A DNA stretch of 64,000 bases, taken from assembly GCA_947579605.1 (NCBI GenBank), contig OX388321.1:17041614-17105613 (forward strand), read 5' to 3'. Made by a program: the position numbers and the translations under genes. Position 1 is the stretch's first letter. Each line of letters begins with the position of its first letter. The notes under the pieces are model-generated. The model saw only the letters and a program-made list of their open reading frames with translations, was not told where the DNA came from and did no database searches. Source of the DNA: Athripsodes cinereus (taxonomy: Eukaryota; Arthropoda; Insecta; Trichoptera; Leptoceridae). Positions 31,501 through 41,560 of the stretch are shown one piece after another.

Positions 31501-34500
31501 GCCAATGAGACAGTACAATGTAGGTAGTCCATTTGAAAGAATAGCCATCGACATAGCAGGACCGTTTCCCACAACTGAAAGAGGGAACAAGTATATTTTA
31601 GTAGCAATGGACTATTTTAGTAAATGGACAGAAGCCTATGCATTACCAAATCAAGAGGCTACCACTGTTGCTGAAATCTTGGTAAGAGAGCTGATAAGTC
31701 GTTTTGGAGTACCGTTGGAGCTTCATTCGGATCAAGGAAGAAATTTTGAGTCAGCCGTATTTCAGCAAGTATGTGAGATATTGGGAATTCGAAAAACGAG
31801 AACAACTGCTTTGCATCCACAGTCGGATGGAATGGTGGAGCGAATGAATCGAACATGTGGAAAATATCTGTCGAAGGCGGTGTCTGATCATCAGAAGGAT
31901 TGGGACGAATACATCCACTTGTTCTTATTGGCCTATCGTTCGGCAATTCATGAGACAACGGGACAAACACCAGCGAGTGTGATTTTTGGCCGTGAACTAC
32001 GGTTACCTTGCGACTTGCAGTATGGATCTAAGCCTGGAGAGGATCTTGTTGGAGAAGATTATGTATCGGAACTTCGAAGAAAGATGAACGACATCCATGA
32101 ACGTGTGCGGGCTAATATTCAAGTCGCTAGTGACAGGATGAAGGAAAGATATGATGTCAAAGCTGTGGAAGGAGGGTATCAAGCTGGAGATTTAGTTTGG
32201 TTGTTCAATCCTCAACGGAGACGAGGCTATTCACCGAAGCTTCAAAAATCCTGGGAAGGACCGTACGAGGTGATTAAAAGAATAAATGACGTTATTTATC
32301 GAATACGACGAAAATCAAATGGCAAGCCGAGGGTGGTACATTTCAATCGCTTAGCACCGTTTTTAGGAGACAATAAAAGTGAAGGAAACAACCCGATTGT
32401 TCAAGTCTGTAAAGTCCTAAGTGAAGAGAAGAGTTTTGAAGAATTTATGAAGACGCCTCAACGAAGAATTCATCATGGTGTCACTATCGAAGTTGAGCAA
32501 GATCTTTTTGACACTCCAGAGGATTATGTTTTGGCTCATTGCTTGGCTCAGAATGCAAAATTTACTAATGGCATAGCCAAAGTTTTCAAGAAGAAGTACG
32601 GGATATTGGAAGAGATTAAGGCCAAGAGTTTGAAAATTGGAGAAGCGGTCCATCTACAGCATGGGGAACGACATATATTTTACATGGTAAATAAAGCAAT
32701 CCCTGAAGAACAAACAGAGTATGTTCAGATGTGGCACTGTTTACAAAGTTTGCGGGATCAAATGTTACAAATGAATCTTACGAAGCTCGGCATACCAAGG
32801 ATAAGTGGCAATATGGATTGGAAAGTTGTTCGAAATATGATAGAAGAGATCTTCTGTAATACTGGAATTAATGTTTTAGTTTGTTGTTTTAATCCAGGGT
32901 ATAGTGAGAACATCAAGAAGTCTGTACCTTGTTATTTCTTCAAGACTTCACATTGCAGAGAGGATTCAGGATGCTCCTATCTTCATCCAGAGAATTCGTT
33001 CGGGACGAACTAAATTAAGAGGGAGGCAATGTTACGTAATCACCATTAGGAGGGTACTTAAGTTTGGAAGTTTAATGAATTTGAATTTTTATATTATTTT
33101 TGGTTATGGAATGTTTGGAAAATAATGACAGGTGGTTGTTTTGGTTTTGATAAAAAGAAAGATCTAGATAGGCTGGAAGAAAGATGTTATATAATGTGTA
33201 TATAAGAAATCTGTGTGAACTGTAATAATATGTGACGTGTATATAAATAATAGATGTTGTAATATGTATTTTAAATAAATAATAATTGTAAATAAATAAA
33301 AACGTTTAAATAAATTGTTAATTTTCAAGATGTCATCCTTTTAATTGAATTCAGACTTTATTTTCCCTGACACAAGTTATAGAAAAACGATTTACGTTAC
33401 AATACTATAGAATTTCTAAGACACCATAACGAATCAGACATGTAGAAAATGTCATCCAGCAAAACAGATTTTTTGATCTCCTATAAATTCTTGAGAAATA
33501 CACATGAATCCGCCGACATTATATAAATTTGGTTTCACATTGATTTAAAGAAAAAATGTTGACTTTTATTTTTACGAATTAAATCCTCCTACTGTATAGT
33601 ATATAGATTGTAATTTATTGGGGTTTTTCAGCTATTGAAGATGAGTACGATGGACCAAAATTAGAAAATGATAAAGTTACCCTTAAGTTTGTTATGGACC
33701 TAATGGAATGTTACAAACAACAGAAAAAACTTCACAGAAAGTATGCATATAAGGTAATTACATTCTTATTTTTAATATTAGAAGTTTTACTAGTCACTTC
33801 ATTATAGTGACCTAGGTTTTGACACGCAGTATCTTTTTCAAATTTCTTTTCTTTCATTTTATTGTTAATTGATATGGAGTTTCACAAAATAAATACTGAA
33901 AAAATACTCTTCTTCTTTTCGTGTCGGTCAGCAAACAATAAATAACAAAACATTTATATCTATATTACCATTCCCTCCCAGAAAGCCACGACTTCTCTTG
34001 CAGCTTCCCCCAGGTGACACTGTCTGGGAGCCATTGGGCATGTCAGGAGGTGCCCAGTGTTTTGCTCCTCTTCACGGTCACACCGTTTGCTCAGCCAAAC
34101 CCCATCTCTGAAGGTTCTTAAAATACTCTAAAACCAATGTTGTCAACTGGCAGTACTTGGTGGAAATTTGTGCTAAATTAGTAAAAATTAATCATGTTTG
34201 TATAGTACATCTGTATACCTGCTGTAGTAAATCCCTTGGAAATACCTTCTATGTAAAAGTTTTTTTTTATTTTTACTCATTTCAGTGTACCTGGGGTGGA
34301 TTTATTCAAAAACATGATTGATAATATCTATGTCAAATGTGTAGTTTCTCGTTGTCTCAGTTTAAATACTTAAAATAATAAATTGACAGTAAAGTTGAAT
34401 AAATTCTAGATACATTCACCCCCTGTTATCTAAATAATGTTATAAAGAAACGCAAGAGGTATTTTTTATATTCAAATTTAATGATTTGTTTTATATGTTC

Positions 34501-37500
34501 CAGATCCTCGTGGATATTAAAAACTACATGATGAGTTTACCATCTCTAGTTCACATTACCATTCCTGAGGAGGACAAATTTACTGTCTGCGGTGATATCC
34601 ACGGCCAGTTCTTTGACCTAATGAACATATTCACCATCAATGGTCTTCCATCTCCGACCAACCCTTATCTGTTCAACGGAGACTTTGTTGATCGGGGATC
34701 ATTTAGTGTAGAATGCATTTTCACGTTATTCAGCTTTAAACTTTTATATCCTGACCACTTTTACATGTCTAGAGGTAAATATATTTTTTTATAATGATCA
34801 TTTATTAGCAAAAATCTAGTGAACAATTGTAGTCAGTTAATTCCAGAAGTTATTAGTTGTCTGCCTTTTTAATTTTTTAATTAATTAATAAGTACATTGT
34901 ATAGTGAGATGTGAGACTAATTAAAATAAAAATCAAACTGAAAATAAAAATAAAATAAAACTAAAATCATAGTTTCAATATAATTATTAGATTATACTCA
35001 TTAATTTCTTATTTTCTTGCTGGCTTGGAGAGGACAGCTTGCATGTTTGTTGCATGCGGCTAGTCTGCTGGCTACCTCACTTGTGGGATATGCCGTGATA
35101 GTAATACTCATTTATTTTAACTTTTCAATCATTAATGTTGTCTATTTTCAGGTAATCATGAATCTTCGACGCTCAATAAATTCTATGGTTTTGAGGGTGA
35201 AGTGAAGGCTAAATATTCCGCACAGATGGCTGATTTATTCACAGAAGTCTTCAATTGGGTGCCGCTTGCTCACTGCCTTAACTATAAGGTTTTGGTGATG
35301 CACGGAGGACTGTTCTCTGAAGACAATGTCACTCTTAAGGATATTGCTGATATAGATAGAAATCGTCAGCCACCTGCCGAAGGTATTTGTATTAATCATG
35401 AATTTAAGTTTAACTCAAATACACCTGACACTTGCAGTAAGCCATATACTTGTATCGTGAAGTTCTCATGATCAGAAGTCCAAGGTTCTTCCATCAGGAT
35501 ATTGACCACCTCAATATTACAAATGATGATATATGTGTATATTGATTACTATCCCCATGGAGTTTCCAGAATAGAGCAGATAATCCATGAAAATTTATTT
35601 ATTTATTTTAATATATAATCAACAATGAGTGACATGACAGTTGTTACCTTTGCATCACTCAAAGTTCACAACACACAAAACCGTTTCACAATGATACACA
35701 CTCATACAAACAAACAATATTATCAAACAAAACATTACAGCATTTAATTCGTAAATCTATTAAAACAATTAAGTATTGAACAAACTTCATTTAAATTTGT
35801 ACAACATAATTTACACAAAAGTGGGCGAGTTCTGTCATACATACATAGGTACACGATCAAATTGAAAATGTAGCTACATTCAGACAATAACAAAAAAAAT
35901 AATTTACTTGTCCGTCCCATTCGCACCAGCATCAGCCATCCACCAATACTACATTTAACACTGCTCTCAATTTAGCAATAATGAAATATAAAGAACCTCT
36001 ATATGTCTTGTTTCTCATGACATGTATGTTTATTTTATACAATTACTGCACTGGGTACTTTACTTATGGGAGATGTTGTGATGGTATTATCAGATAGAGA
36101 GCTGTTGTCTCGATACGGTTGAAAATGTAATTTCAAATTTGTTATTGGAGAGAACTTGTTATAAAGTTAATGCCAACAATATGAACAGAATTGAACTCTG
36201 TGAGATAAATTTTGACTCATTTCTCAATGTTTTGTGTTAATTTTTCAGGAACAATGTGTGAATTACTTTGGTCCGATCCACAACCAGAGCCAGGTAGAGG
36301 CCCAAGTAAGAGAGGTGTAGGATGCCAGTTTGGTCCAGATGTTACCAAAAAATTCTTAGAACTAAACAACTTACAATACATCATCAGAAGCCACGAGGTC
36401 AAAGACAGTGGTTATGAAGTTGCTCACGATGGAAAATGTATAACTGTGTTCTCCGCGCCAAATTATTGGTAAATTTAAAATATTTATTCTTAAAAAAAAC
36501 AATTGTACAATTAATATAAGCATATATGTAAATTGGATAATCCAAGTAGGCAAACCTGTTTTAGGAGAATCCATTTAAAGTATAGTTGGCAAAATATTTT
36601 TTTTATATTTTAAATGAAAACACTTGACAAAATAGTTTTTTTTATTTTTTCAATTGAAAAGATGTGAATATGTACTTTAAATCTATTGAATGTTTTAAAG
36701 GTTAGAATTCCTTTGCAAGTGTTGTATAGGGATCTAATTTGTGACCACTTATTATTATGAGTATAACTGTCAATTTCATAAAGATAAACTGTCTGTTCCA
36801 TAAAAAATATAGTACCTATCTTAATTTTTGTGGAAAAAAATTGTCTAAATTTCTCGAAGTCTCAAGTTCAATTCCTGGCTAGGATATAAAATTTTCAAAA
36901 GAAGCATCCAGGGTTCGGAAGATGTACTGCCTCTGTAAAGTTGTGAAATATCAATGATTGCTTGGAAGAAATTTTACAACTGATAAATTTGCCTAATGTA
37001 CTGACATCTCTGTGTAGAAAAGATTAAGAAAAAAAATTGTGAACTTTCTGAATTCATGTATACCTATTATTATTCAAATCTTAACTCAATGTATCTAAAA
37101 ATTTATGCGTCTGTTTTTGTGTTATTTCAGTGATACAATGAATAATCTTGGAGCATTTATAACAATGACTGGTAAAGATGTCACACCCAAGTTCACGTCT
37201 TACAAAGCTGTGGTATGTTTATTACCCTCTTTTACCAATGAAATATTATTACATATTATTATATACTCTTGTCACTTTTTATTCTTACAACATCCTCCAA
37301 CACAACACTTAATGTAACACCCTCAATATAAACTTCTGGATATAGCAATTAAGATAAATATATTTGTATGATTTTATATCAGAATTATTAAATTCTTATT
37401 TTTCTCCGAGTGCCCACTTACATCTGTCACTCTGGTGTAAATATCAATGTCTTTGCTAGTTGAAACGATACTTCCATTCTCTAATTTTTCTCAGTCAGGA

Positions 37501-37640
37501 CATTTGCTTGTTTCCCATGCCATACCTATTTTCTATTTTGCCATTTATGGTAACATAAATTAATGATATATATTTTCTTTCAGCCTCATCCCAATGTAAT
37601 GCCTATGAAATATGCCAGTTCGCTTCTAACAGGATACTAA
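25531..37640 (+). CDS. PpD3: Serine/threonine-protein phosphatase 5
   Basis: PP5 from nine coding exons: 25531-25807, 25996-26237, 26633-26780, 33632-33753, 34504-34774, 35152-35382, 36249-36468, 37131-37212, 37584-37640 (all GT/AG; 549 codons before the stop). A start at 25624 (ATGGAG, better context) gives 518 residues, close to the usual PP5 length. N-terminal TPR repeats ([47 protein letters not shown]) bind Hsp90. The PPP catalytic core shows GDIHGQ (293-298), GDFVDRG (322-328), GNHES (354-358), MHGG (403-406), RSHE (477-480) and SAPNYC (499-504), the metal and phosphate ligands. It dephosphorylates Hsp90-associated kinases and receptors. A 6-kb Gypsy element sits in intron 3 in the same orientation. 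Candidate AATAAA signals at 37968 and 38038. Confidence 0.95.
27237..27608 (+). repeat. 5' LTR of the Gypsy element
   Basis: TG...CA bounded, 372 bp. Contains TATATAA-like words and AATAAATAAT / AATAAATAAAAACG in its second half that can serve as polyadenylation signals. Confidence 0.95.
27677..33013 (+). CDS. Gypsy Gag-Pol polyprotein with C-terminal macrodomain and CCCH finger
   Basis: 1,778 residues, single frame, no stop or frameshift between gag and pol. In order: SAP-like DNA-binding helix pair (about 6-46), coiled-coil-rich segment (65-125), retrotransposon Gag (about 160-320), CCHC zinc knuckle [14 protein letters not shown] (363-376), retropepsin [10 protein letters not shown] (426-435), reverse transcriptase with DLKSGYWQ and YLDD (843-846), RNase H (989-1105, LDTDAS), integrase with HHCC finger (1223-1263) and DDE core (Asp1292, Asp1352, Glu1388), GPY/F module (1528-1562). 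Then comes an unusual extension: residues about 1601-1740 resemble a TARG1/OARD1-type macrodomain ([45 protein letters not shown]) and 1752-1770 form a C-X7-C-X5-C-X3-H zinc finger. The core enzymes copy and integrate the element; the extension's role is inferred. Confidence 0.93.
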   Translation: MSSKKLTLLDLKVVDLKRELEERDADTSGTKGVLQLRLRKVMEEAGEDPETYIFELPITTSELYKEIEKKLQENATAMKEEIERLREDSRGTKEEIERKFQEYSVSFDERISELTKQVKVLENQALSSTARTDFEQNTTVDTEFKCVESGATSMVEHVRSDMPTFDGKNSWEEYLTLFETVAMINGWSMTRKASVLSISLRGDALRVLQMIPLADRQNFKSLVERLEMRFGQKHMEQVYRSQLKNRVQRPNETLQEFEADVARLVRCAYPTVSDDVCESLAVDKFLDGLRASETQQAIKLARPQTLRDALTQALEFEAVRQSVRGHAQSCVMEAVQENQPLSIEDVVKKVLEALKGKKRQLRCWDCGQIGHLRNRCPGKLKRVDGKVQLSTRIANASKRYADVASFSGQVSSMFINGKVNGKNLKLLLDTGATKTIMRPDLVCEKKQIKSTKWTLRTATGVSASVCGETVANFHIGSTIFDHQVLVAEIEEEVILGMDVMAKYGFKLDLKRRTLKIGDEDILIQEHEEFATRVLAAEVVTIPKQSEMLVRAYLDCDIPNGHVLVVESNANTEAGKGVLIARVLIQAKKDILVRLMNINDYPVTIKEGVYLSMCSSVSSVTCRVSGGQVSSEEVPKHLDDLVKEACKELTKEQSKQIRSFIARNQDVFENPSQPKGRTSVVSHRIDTGDARPIRQVPRRLPLAKRAEADQIIQDMERDKVIEPSSSPWCSPVVLVRKKDGSTRFCVDFRQLNNVTKKDSYPLSRIDDTLDTLAGCKIFSTLDLKSGYWQVGLEPKDREKTAFSIGSGLWQFIVMPFGLCNAPATFERLMESVLRGLSWETCLVYLDDIIVLGKCFEEHLRNLEQVFSRLRAANLKLNVKKCTLFRRQVNYLGHVVSEEGVAVDPEKIRAVQDWPSPKDKHEVRSFLGLSTYYRRFVLGFADIAKPLTKLTEESNEFIWDSKCQCAFEELKKVLINSPILSYPRAEGNFILDTDASNVGIGSVLSQVQDGQERVIAYFSKVLSRPERNYCVTRRELLAVIKSVEHFRKYLYGRKFLLRTDHSALVWLLRFKNPEGQVARWIERLQEYDYDSEHRAGLRHKNADALSRRPCPEDCQHCNKAEERFVMIRRTTVIDNFWQDDEIRAHQLEDPDLGLLMQWKENDRKPSWEEIASCSPNVKSYWAQWQSIVVENGLLKRILESEDGTQQKQQLLVPRKRVPDVLKLLHDDVSGGHLGVKKTTEKIRQRFYWVRYTEDVKDWCRRCVTCATSNGPQKQRRAPMRQYNVGSPFERIAIDIAGPFPTTERGNKYILVAMDYFSKWTEAYALPNQEATTVAEILVRELISRFGVPLELHSDQGRNFESAVFQQVCEILGIRKTRTTALHPQSDGMVERMNRTCGKYLSKAVSDHQKDWDEYIHLFLLAYRSAIHETTGQTPASVIFGRELRLPCDLQYGSKPGEDLVGEDYVSELRRKMNDIHERVRANIQVASDRMKERYDVKAVEGGYQAGDLVWLFNPQRRRGYSPKLQKSWEGPYEVIKRINDVIYRIRRKSNGKPRVVHFNRLAPFLGDNKSEGNNPIVQVCKVLSEEKSFEEFMKTPQRRIHHGVTIEVEQDLFDTPEDYVLAHCLAQNAKFTNGIAKVFKKKYGILEEIKAKSLKIGEAVHLQHGERHIFYMVNKAIPEEQTEYVQMWHCLQSLRDQMLQMNLTKLGIPRISGNMDWKVVRNMIEEIFCNTGINVLVCCFNPGYSENIKKSVPCYFFKTSHCREDSGCSYLHPENSFGTN
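33030..33401 (+). repeat. 3' LTR of the Gypsy element
   Basis: 372 bp, no difference from the 5' LTR seen on reading both through. Confidence 0.95.
33955..34115 (-). mobile_element. LINE C-terminal fragment in PP5 intron 4
   Basis: Minus-strand frame reads [20 protein letters not shown] then [13 protein letters not shown]: the C...H...C block and the final A-x(3)-V-A-x-F-W of jockey-like LINE proteins. Short, 5' truncated. Confidence 0.65.
35020..35105 (+). repeat. Double-hairpin repeat copy in PP5 intron 5
   Basis: TTGGAGAGGACAGCTTGCATG-TTTGTTG-CATGCGGCTAG, then CTACCTCACTTGTGGGATATGCCGTGATAGTA. Confidence 0.65.
36010..36105 (+). repeat. Double-hairpin repeat remnant in PP5 intron 6
   Basis: CATGACATGTATGTTTATT, then GGTACTTTACTTATGGGAGATG-TTGTGATGGTAT; diverged. 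Confidence 0.5.
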
Positions 37641-40344
37641 ACACTTCCATGAGAGAAAAGGGAGTGGTATTACAGAATGAATTATAGCAAATTTTTATAT
37701 GCTTTTTATACAATTTTACGAATAGTTTGTTGGTTATTTCTGAACAAAAATGGCTTAATTTTACTCTATTATGTGTATCGAAGTGGATTTATATTTATTG
37801 ATTGTATAAAAAGGAAAACATGTTGTGTGTATAGGCAATGTAAGATATGCCAAACCTTCTTATTATTAGCATAGCTTATTCATATCAGGATGCACGAATA
37901 ATTGTACCAAACATCAAAAGATTCCCATCTTAAATTGATTCAGCTTGTTTTATTTTTTAATCGAACTAATAAATCATTTGTTTGTCTTTATTCACATGAC
38001 ATAAGTGATAATGCAAGTCAATTGAATCTGTGTTGTTAATAAATTGTATATGTAATTTTGAAATGGTCAGTGAATATTTAGAGTCTCGCTGCCCCAATGT
38101 TGAATTGTAATATTTAGTTCATTGTTTGTGCTCAAAAGATCTTTGTGTATTGTTTCCATATAATTCATGTTCTTATTCTATTTGCTCAATAAGGTTAATT
38201 CTCATAATATTCATTCGCCTTTGAATGATCCTTGTGGGAGCACAGTGCGAAAATGAAAGTACGACATTGACAATGTCAACATTAAGGAGTTTATGTCTGT
38301 TGTTACCTATAATTCTATTAATGATTGAAGCCGTCACTAATGTGACTCGTATAGATAATAAATACAATCAATAAATGTTTATCAAATGTTTCGTTTATTT
38401 GATGGTAAATAAAAATGTTTTTGGTTGATAAGAAAACCATAGTTGTCGCGTATTAATATTTTGTGGTTCATATTTAGTGAATGATTATTTTCTTATGATG
38501 TAATGATTAAGTAGAGAAGTTCACATATCATTTGGTAAGTGCCAGCTACATAATATGTGATTAATATAGTTCTTTATAACTAAACCTACACTTTGTTGAA
38601 TATGCATTTATTTTCAAAGCAGTTCAGTAACATGAATCTTTTAAGTCTTAATTAGCAGAAAGAAAAAATGGAGTACTGTGGAATGATTTTATTGTTAAAA
38701 TATAATGTTGTAACGAAACAATAAACAGTGTTTGCATGTGAAAATTTTTCATATTGTTAGTTATGTATTTATTACATGAAATGCATTTAGTTAGAAGACT
38801 ACTAATATGCAGACTTCTTGTAAACGTATTTTGGTCTTCAACATTGAACTGTCAACGCTAGTAAATATCATGTTGTCTCGAGATGATGTCAAAAAAATAT
38901 AAATTACAAGTTCAATTTCATGTCGCTAACTAGGATTCAATATTGGCTTACTAAAAATCGGTCTGGGCACCTCCAAAGATACTCTATAACATTATGTACT
39001 CATTGGTTCTGATTAATATTTATCACTGATATTTTTTCATTGATATATGAAAATGTATATGTCAGATAATTACTCACTATAGAGTATATTACTATAATCA
39101 ACATGTGTGTTGTCACACCTGTTAATGTTTTGAATTTAAAATTTATATTAAAGTTCTAATCACATTATGTATGTACGTTAATTGAATTGTATGTTAATTG
39201 AATTTCAGATTATGTTTACAGCGCAATGCAGAAATTGTAGCGTGCAGTTGGCTATAGACAAGTTGTTCACATTAAAACCAATTTGGTTCTATTATAAACT
39301 CAAAATCTAAAAAAAACACAATGAAACAACTTTTTGATTTCCTTTATCCAGTGTCACTGTTCAAAGATCACAATTTATTATATGGAGTTGGGATTATTTG
39401 ATATTATAAATATATAACTAAAAAAATGCAGAATTTATTATAAACATGCAATTTATTTACTAGCTTAGGCATGATGTGATTATGGCTTAGATGGGACAAT
39501 AAAAATGAACTTTATCACACAAAAAACAAGTTTTTAATACAATAAGCAATTGTTATCTTCTCGTGCAGTGGGCGATTAAATGTTTGTTTTGGGTATAGTT
39601 TCTTTTGAACAACTTTTCTACATCCAGCATATTGAAAGACAATCATAGAACTCACATTCCTATATATTCATTAGAATCCTCTCACTCCCATAACTTAGAA
39701 TGAATGTCTACTACATTAGTACATTTATTTAAGCAATAATAGAAACTAATATTATACAAAAAGAATACATTTATTTTTTATCCAAACTTCCCTTATGTAT
39801 TATTGTTAAACTGAATATTAATAATTTACTTTTATTTACATCACAATTAAATGGGGAAATGTCTCAAACAACTAAGACTTTTTTTGCAATATTTATTATT
39901 CAAATCTGAATAAAAATGATTATGTGTTAACTCCATACAAAGTTAGATAAATGTATATATCTACAGATATTTGATTTCAAATATGTATTATTTCAGTATG
40001 ATATGTTGAAATTAAGTTTTACATTAAAAATCATTGTAAATTCATCTACAAATTACAAAGGCAATCTAAAATCTTTATTTTAAACATTTTGTGAGGTATA
40101 CTTATATTTGTTATAATATATTCTCGATTTAAATATCTCAATATTATTGTGATGAAGTTTATTAGATTCCTATAATATTTTATATTGCTACCCTTTACTT
40201 TGATGTAAAATAGGTTCATACATCCAATGGTGAAATTTAGACAAAATTCACTCAATTTGGGGTGGTTTGCCATAAAAACTTAGATAGAAGAGTTATAAAA
40301 TTAGAATCAGAAAAGAACTGATTTTCAGTAATGGAAAATTGATG
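37641..40344. other. PP5 3' UTR and intergenic AT-rich sequence
   Basis: Several AATAAA signals between 37968 and 38380 could end the PP5 mRNA. Beyond that no coding or repeat signature is recognised. Confidence 0.35.
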
Positions 40345-40440
40345 AATGATATCACTTCATCTCGCCACTGCATATCATCCCATTTTTTTTATATGAATTG
40401 ATTTTGTTATGTAAATGGTGATGTGCAAAAAGAATTTGAA
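40345..40440 (+). repeat. Short retroelement tail remnant
   Basis: ATATCACTTCATCTCGCCACTGCATATCATCC then GTGATGTGCAAAAAG; decayed copy of the 14250 family. Confidence 0.5.
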
Positions 40441-41084
40441 AAAAATTAATTCAACTCAAATCATGTTTTTATAATAGTTTAATCCGATTATAATTTTTTT
40501 TATTGAATTTCTGCTATTGTCAAAAAGTTTCGTACGTCTTTCCGATGGTTTCTTTGTGTTGTAAATTTCTCAAACTGATCCTAAAATCAGAAAATAATTT
40601 TGTTTTAAAAATTCTCCAAAAAATTACGATAATTATTGTTGACATATTTTATGTGTACTAACCAGGCAATTTATTATATAACAGCATTATTTTTTTGTTC
40701 TTATTTTATTGTAATCATTTTGTTTGTATTGCACAGATGTTCCTTATGTAATCAATTTATTAAAATTAATCTCAGTTGTCAAATATGATCCTATCGTTAC
40801 TAATTTATATTAATGTTTTTGATAAGAGAAACATTTTTCAATCTTACGCAACGAATTAGCTCCAATGATAATACTGTAGTGATCTTTTTTTTTTCGACCT
40901 ACCTTCAAATTGATAATATATAATTTATATTACAATCTATGTTTAACAAACTAGAAAAATTTATGTTGGCTGTATACAAATAGTGATATAATGCAATAAT
41001 TATGTTTATTTAGTATGCTGTTTATATTAAAAAGATATAAAAAAATTAAAGGATACATAATCTTAATGGGAAGATGATGCCCAT
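40441..41084. other. Intergenic, nothing recognised
   Basis: AT-rich; no signature. Confidence 0.3.
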
Positions 41085-41268
41085 AATTTTTTTTTTAAAA
41101 AAAGATATCTGGGTTTTTATTATAAACCCAAATACAACCTTATACACCTTTCACATAAAGCTACTAAAAGCTTGTGTTGTGAAAGGGGAGTTTGCCGGCA
41201 CCTGGTATCGAACCACGGACCCCATGTTTACGAGGCCGAGACTCTACCTCCAGGCTACCGACGAACTC
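41085..41268 (-). repeat. tRNA-derived SINE, best copy
   Basis: Reverse complement begins GAGTTCGTCGGTAGCCTGGA. It has an A-box-like TAGCCTGGAGG and a clear B box GGTTCGATACC about 40 bases on, the two internal pol III promoter elements. The body folds through TTTCAC...GTGAAAGG, and the 3' end is GGGTTTATAATAAAAACCC followed by an A/T-rich tail. Confidence 0.75.
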
Positions 41269-41419
41269 ATATTAACATTTTAAAACGATAACGAACTCAT
41301 TTTAAAACGATATATAAAAATAACTTGAAGGTATTAAATTATCTCTGATTTACAGTACTTCTTTCAAAATGGGTGGCATCTCTCACCATTGAATGTCAGT
41401 TTGAATTTTTGTAATCTGC

Positions 41420-41560
41420 ATTTCTTGTTACAATTTTTTTATTCGATTTATTAATCTTTCTTTACTGTACATTGACTACAAACAATTTTTAATAAAAAGA
41501 AATTTCGTATTGAATACAATCAATATAATAAAGAGGGCAACTTGTATTTAAAATAAAATT
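41420..41560 (-). mobile_element. LINE 3' tail (minus)
   Basis: Reverse complement has GTTGCCCTC, TATTGATTGTATTCAATACG, GTAGTCAATGTACAGTAAAG and AATAAA-rich end; same family as 1612-1762. Confidence 0.55.

Larger units (their letters stand above)
27237..33401 (+). mobile_element. Full-length Ty3/Gypsy LTR retrotransposon
   Basis: 6,165 bp from 5' LTR TGTTACG to 3' LTR GTTACA. Both LTRs are 372 bp and read identical, and the 4-bp target site ATAC is duplicated (27233-27236, 33402-33405), so insertion is very recent. Primer-binding site TGGTGTCAGGTGTGGGG (27610-27626) complements the 3' end expected of a tRNA-Leu; polypurine tract AAGAGGGAGGCAA at 33017-33029. One uninterrupted frame encodes gag-pol. 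It lies in intron 3 of the PP5 gene. Confidence 0.95.

Noticed and set aside
35744..35932. Minus-strand frame inside PP5 intron 6
   Set aside because: No family signature; intronic AT-rich sequence.
40046..40273. Minus-strand short open frame
   Set aside because: Isolated, low-complexity I/N/K-rich, no motif or splice context.
41190..41268. Functional tRNA gene
   Set aside because: A and B boxes are present but no cloverleaf with an anticodon stem can be drawn, and the sequence continues into a repeated SINE body.
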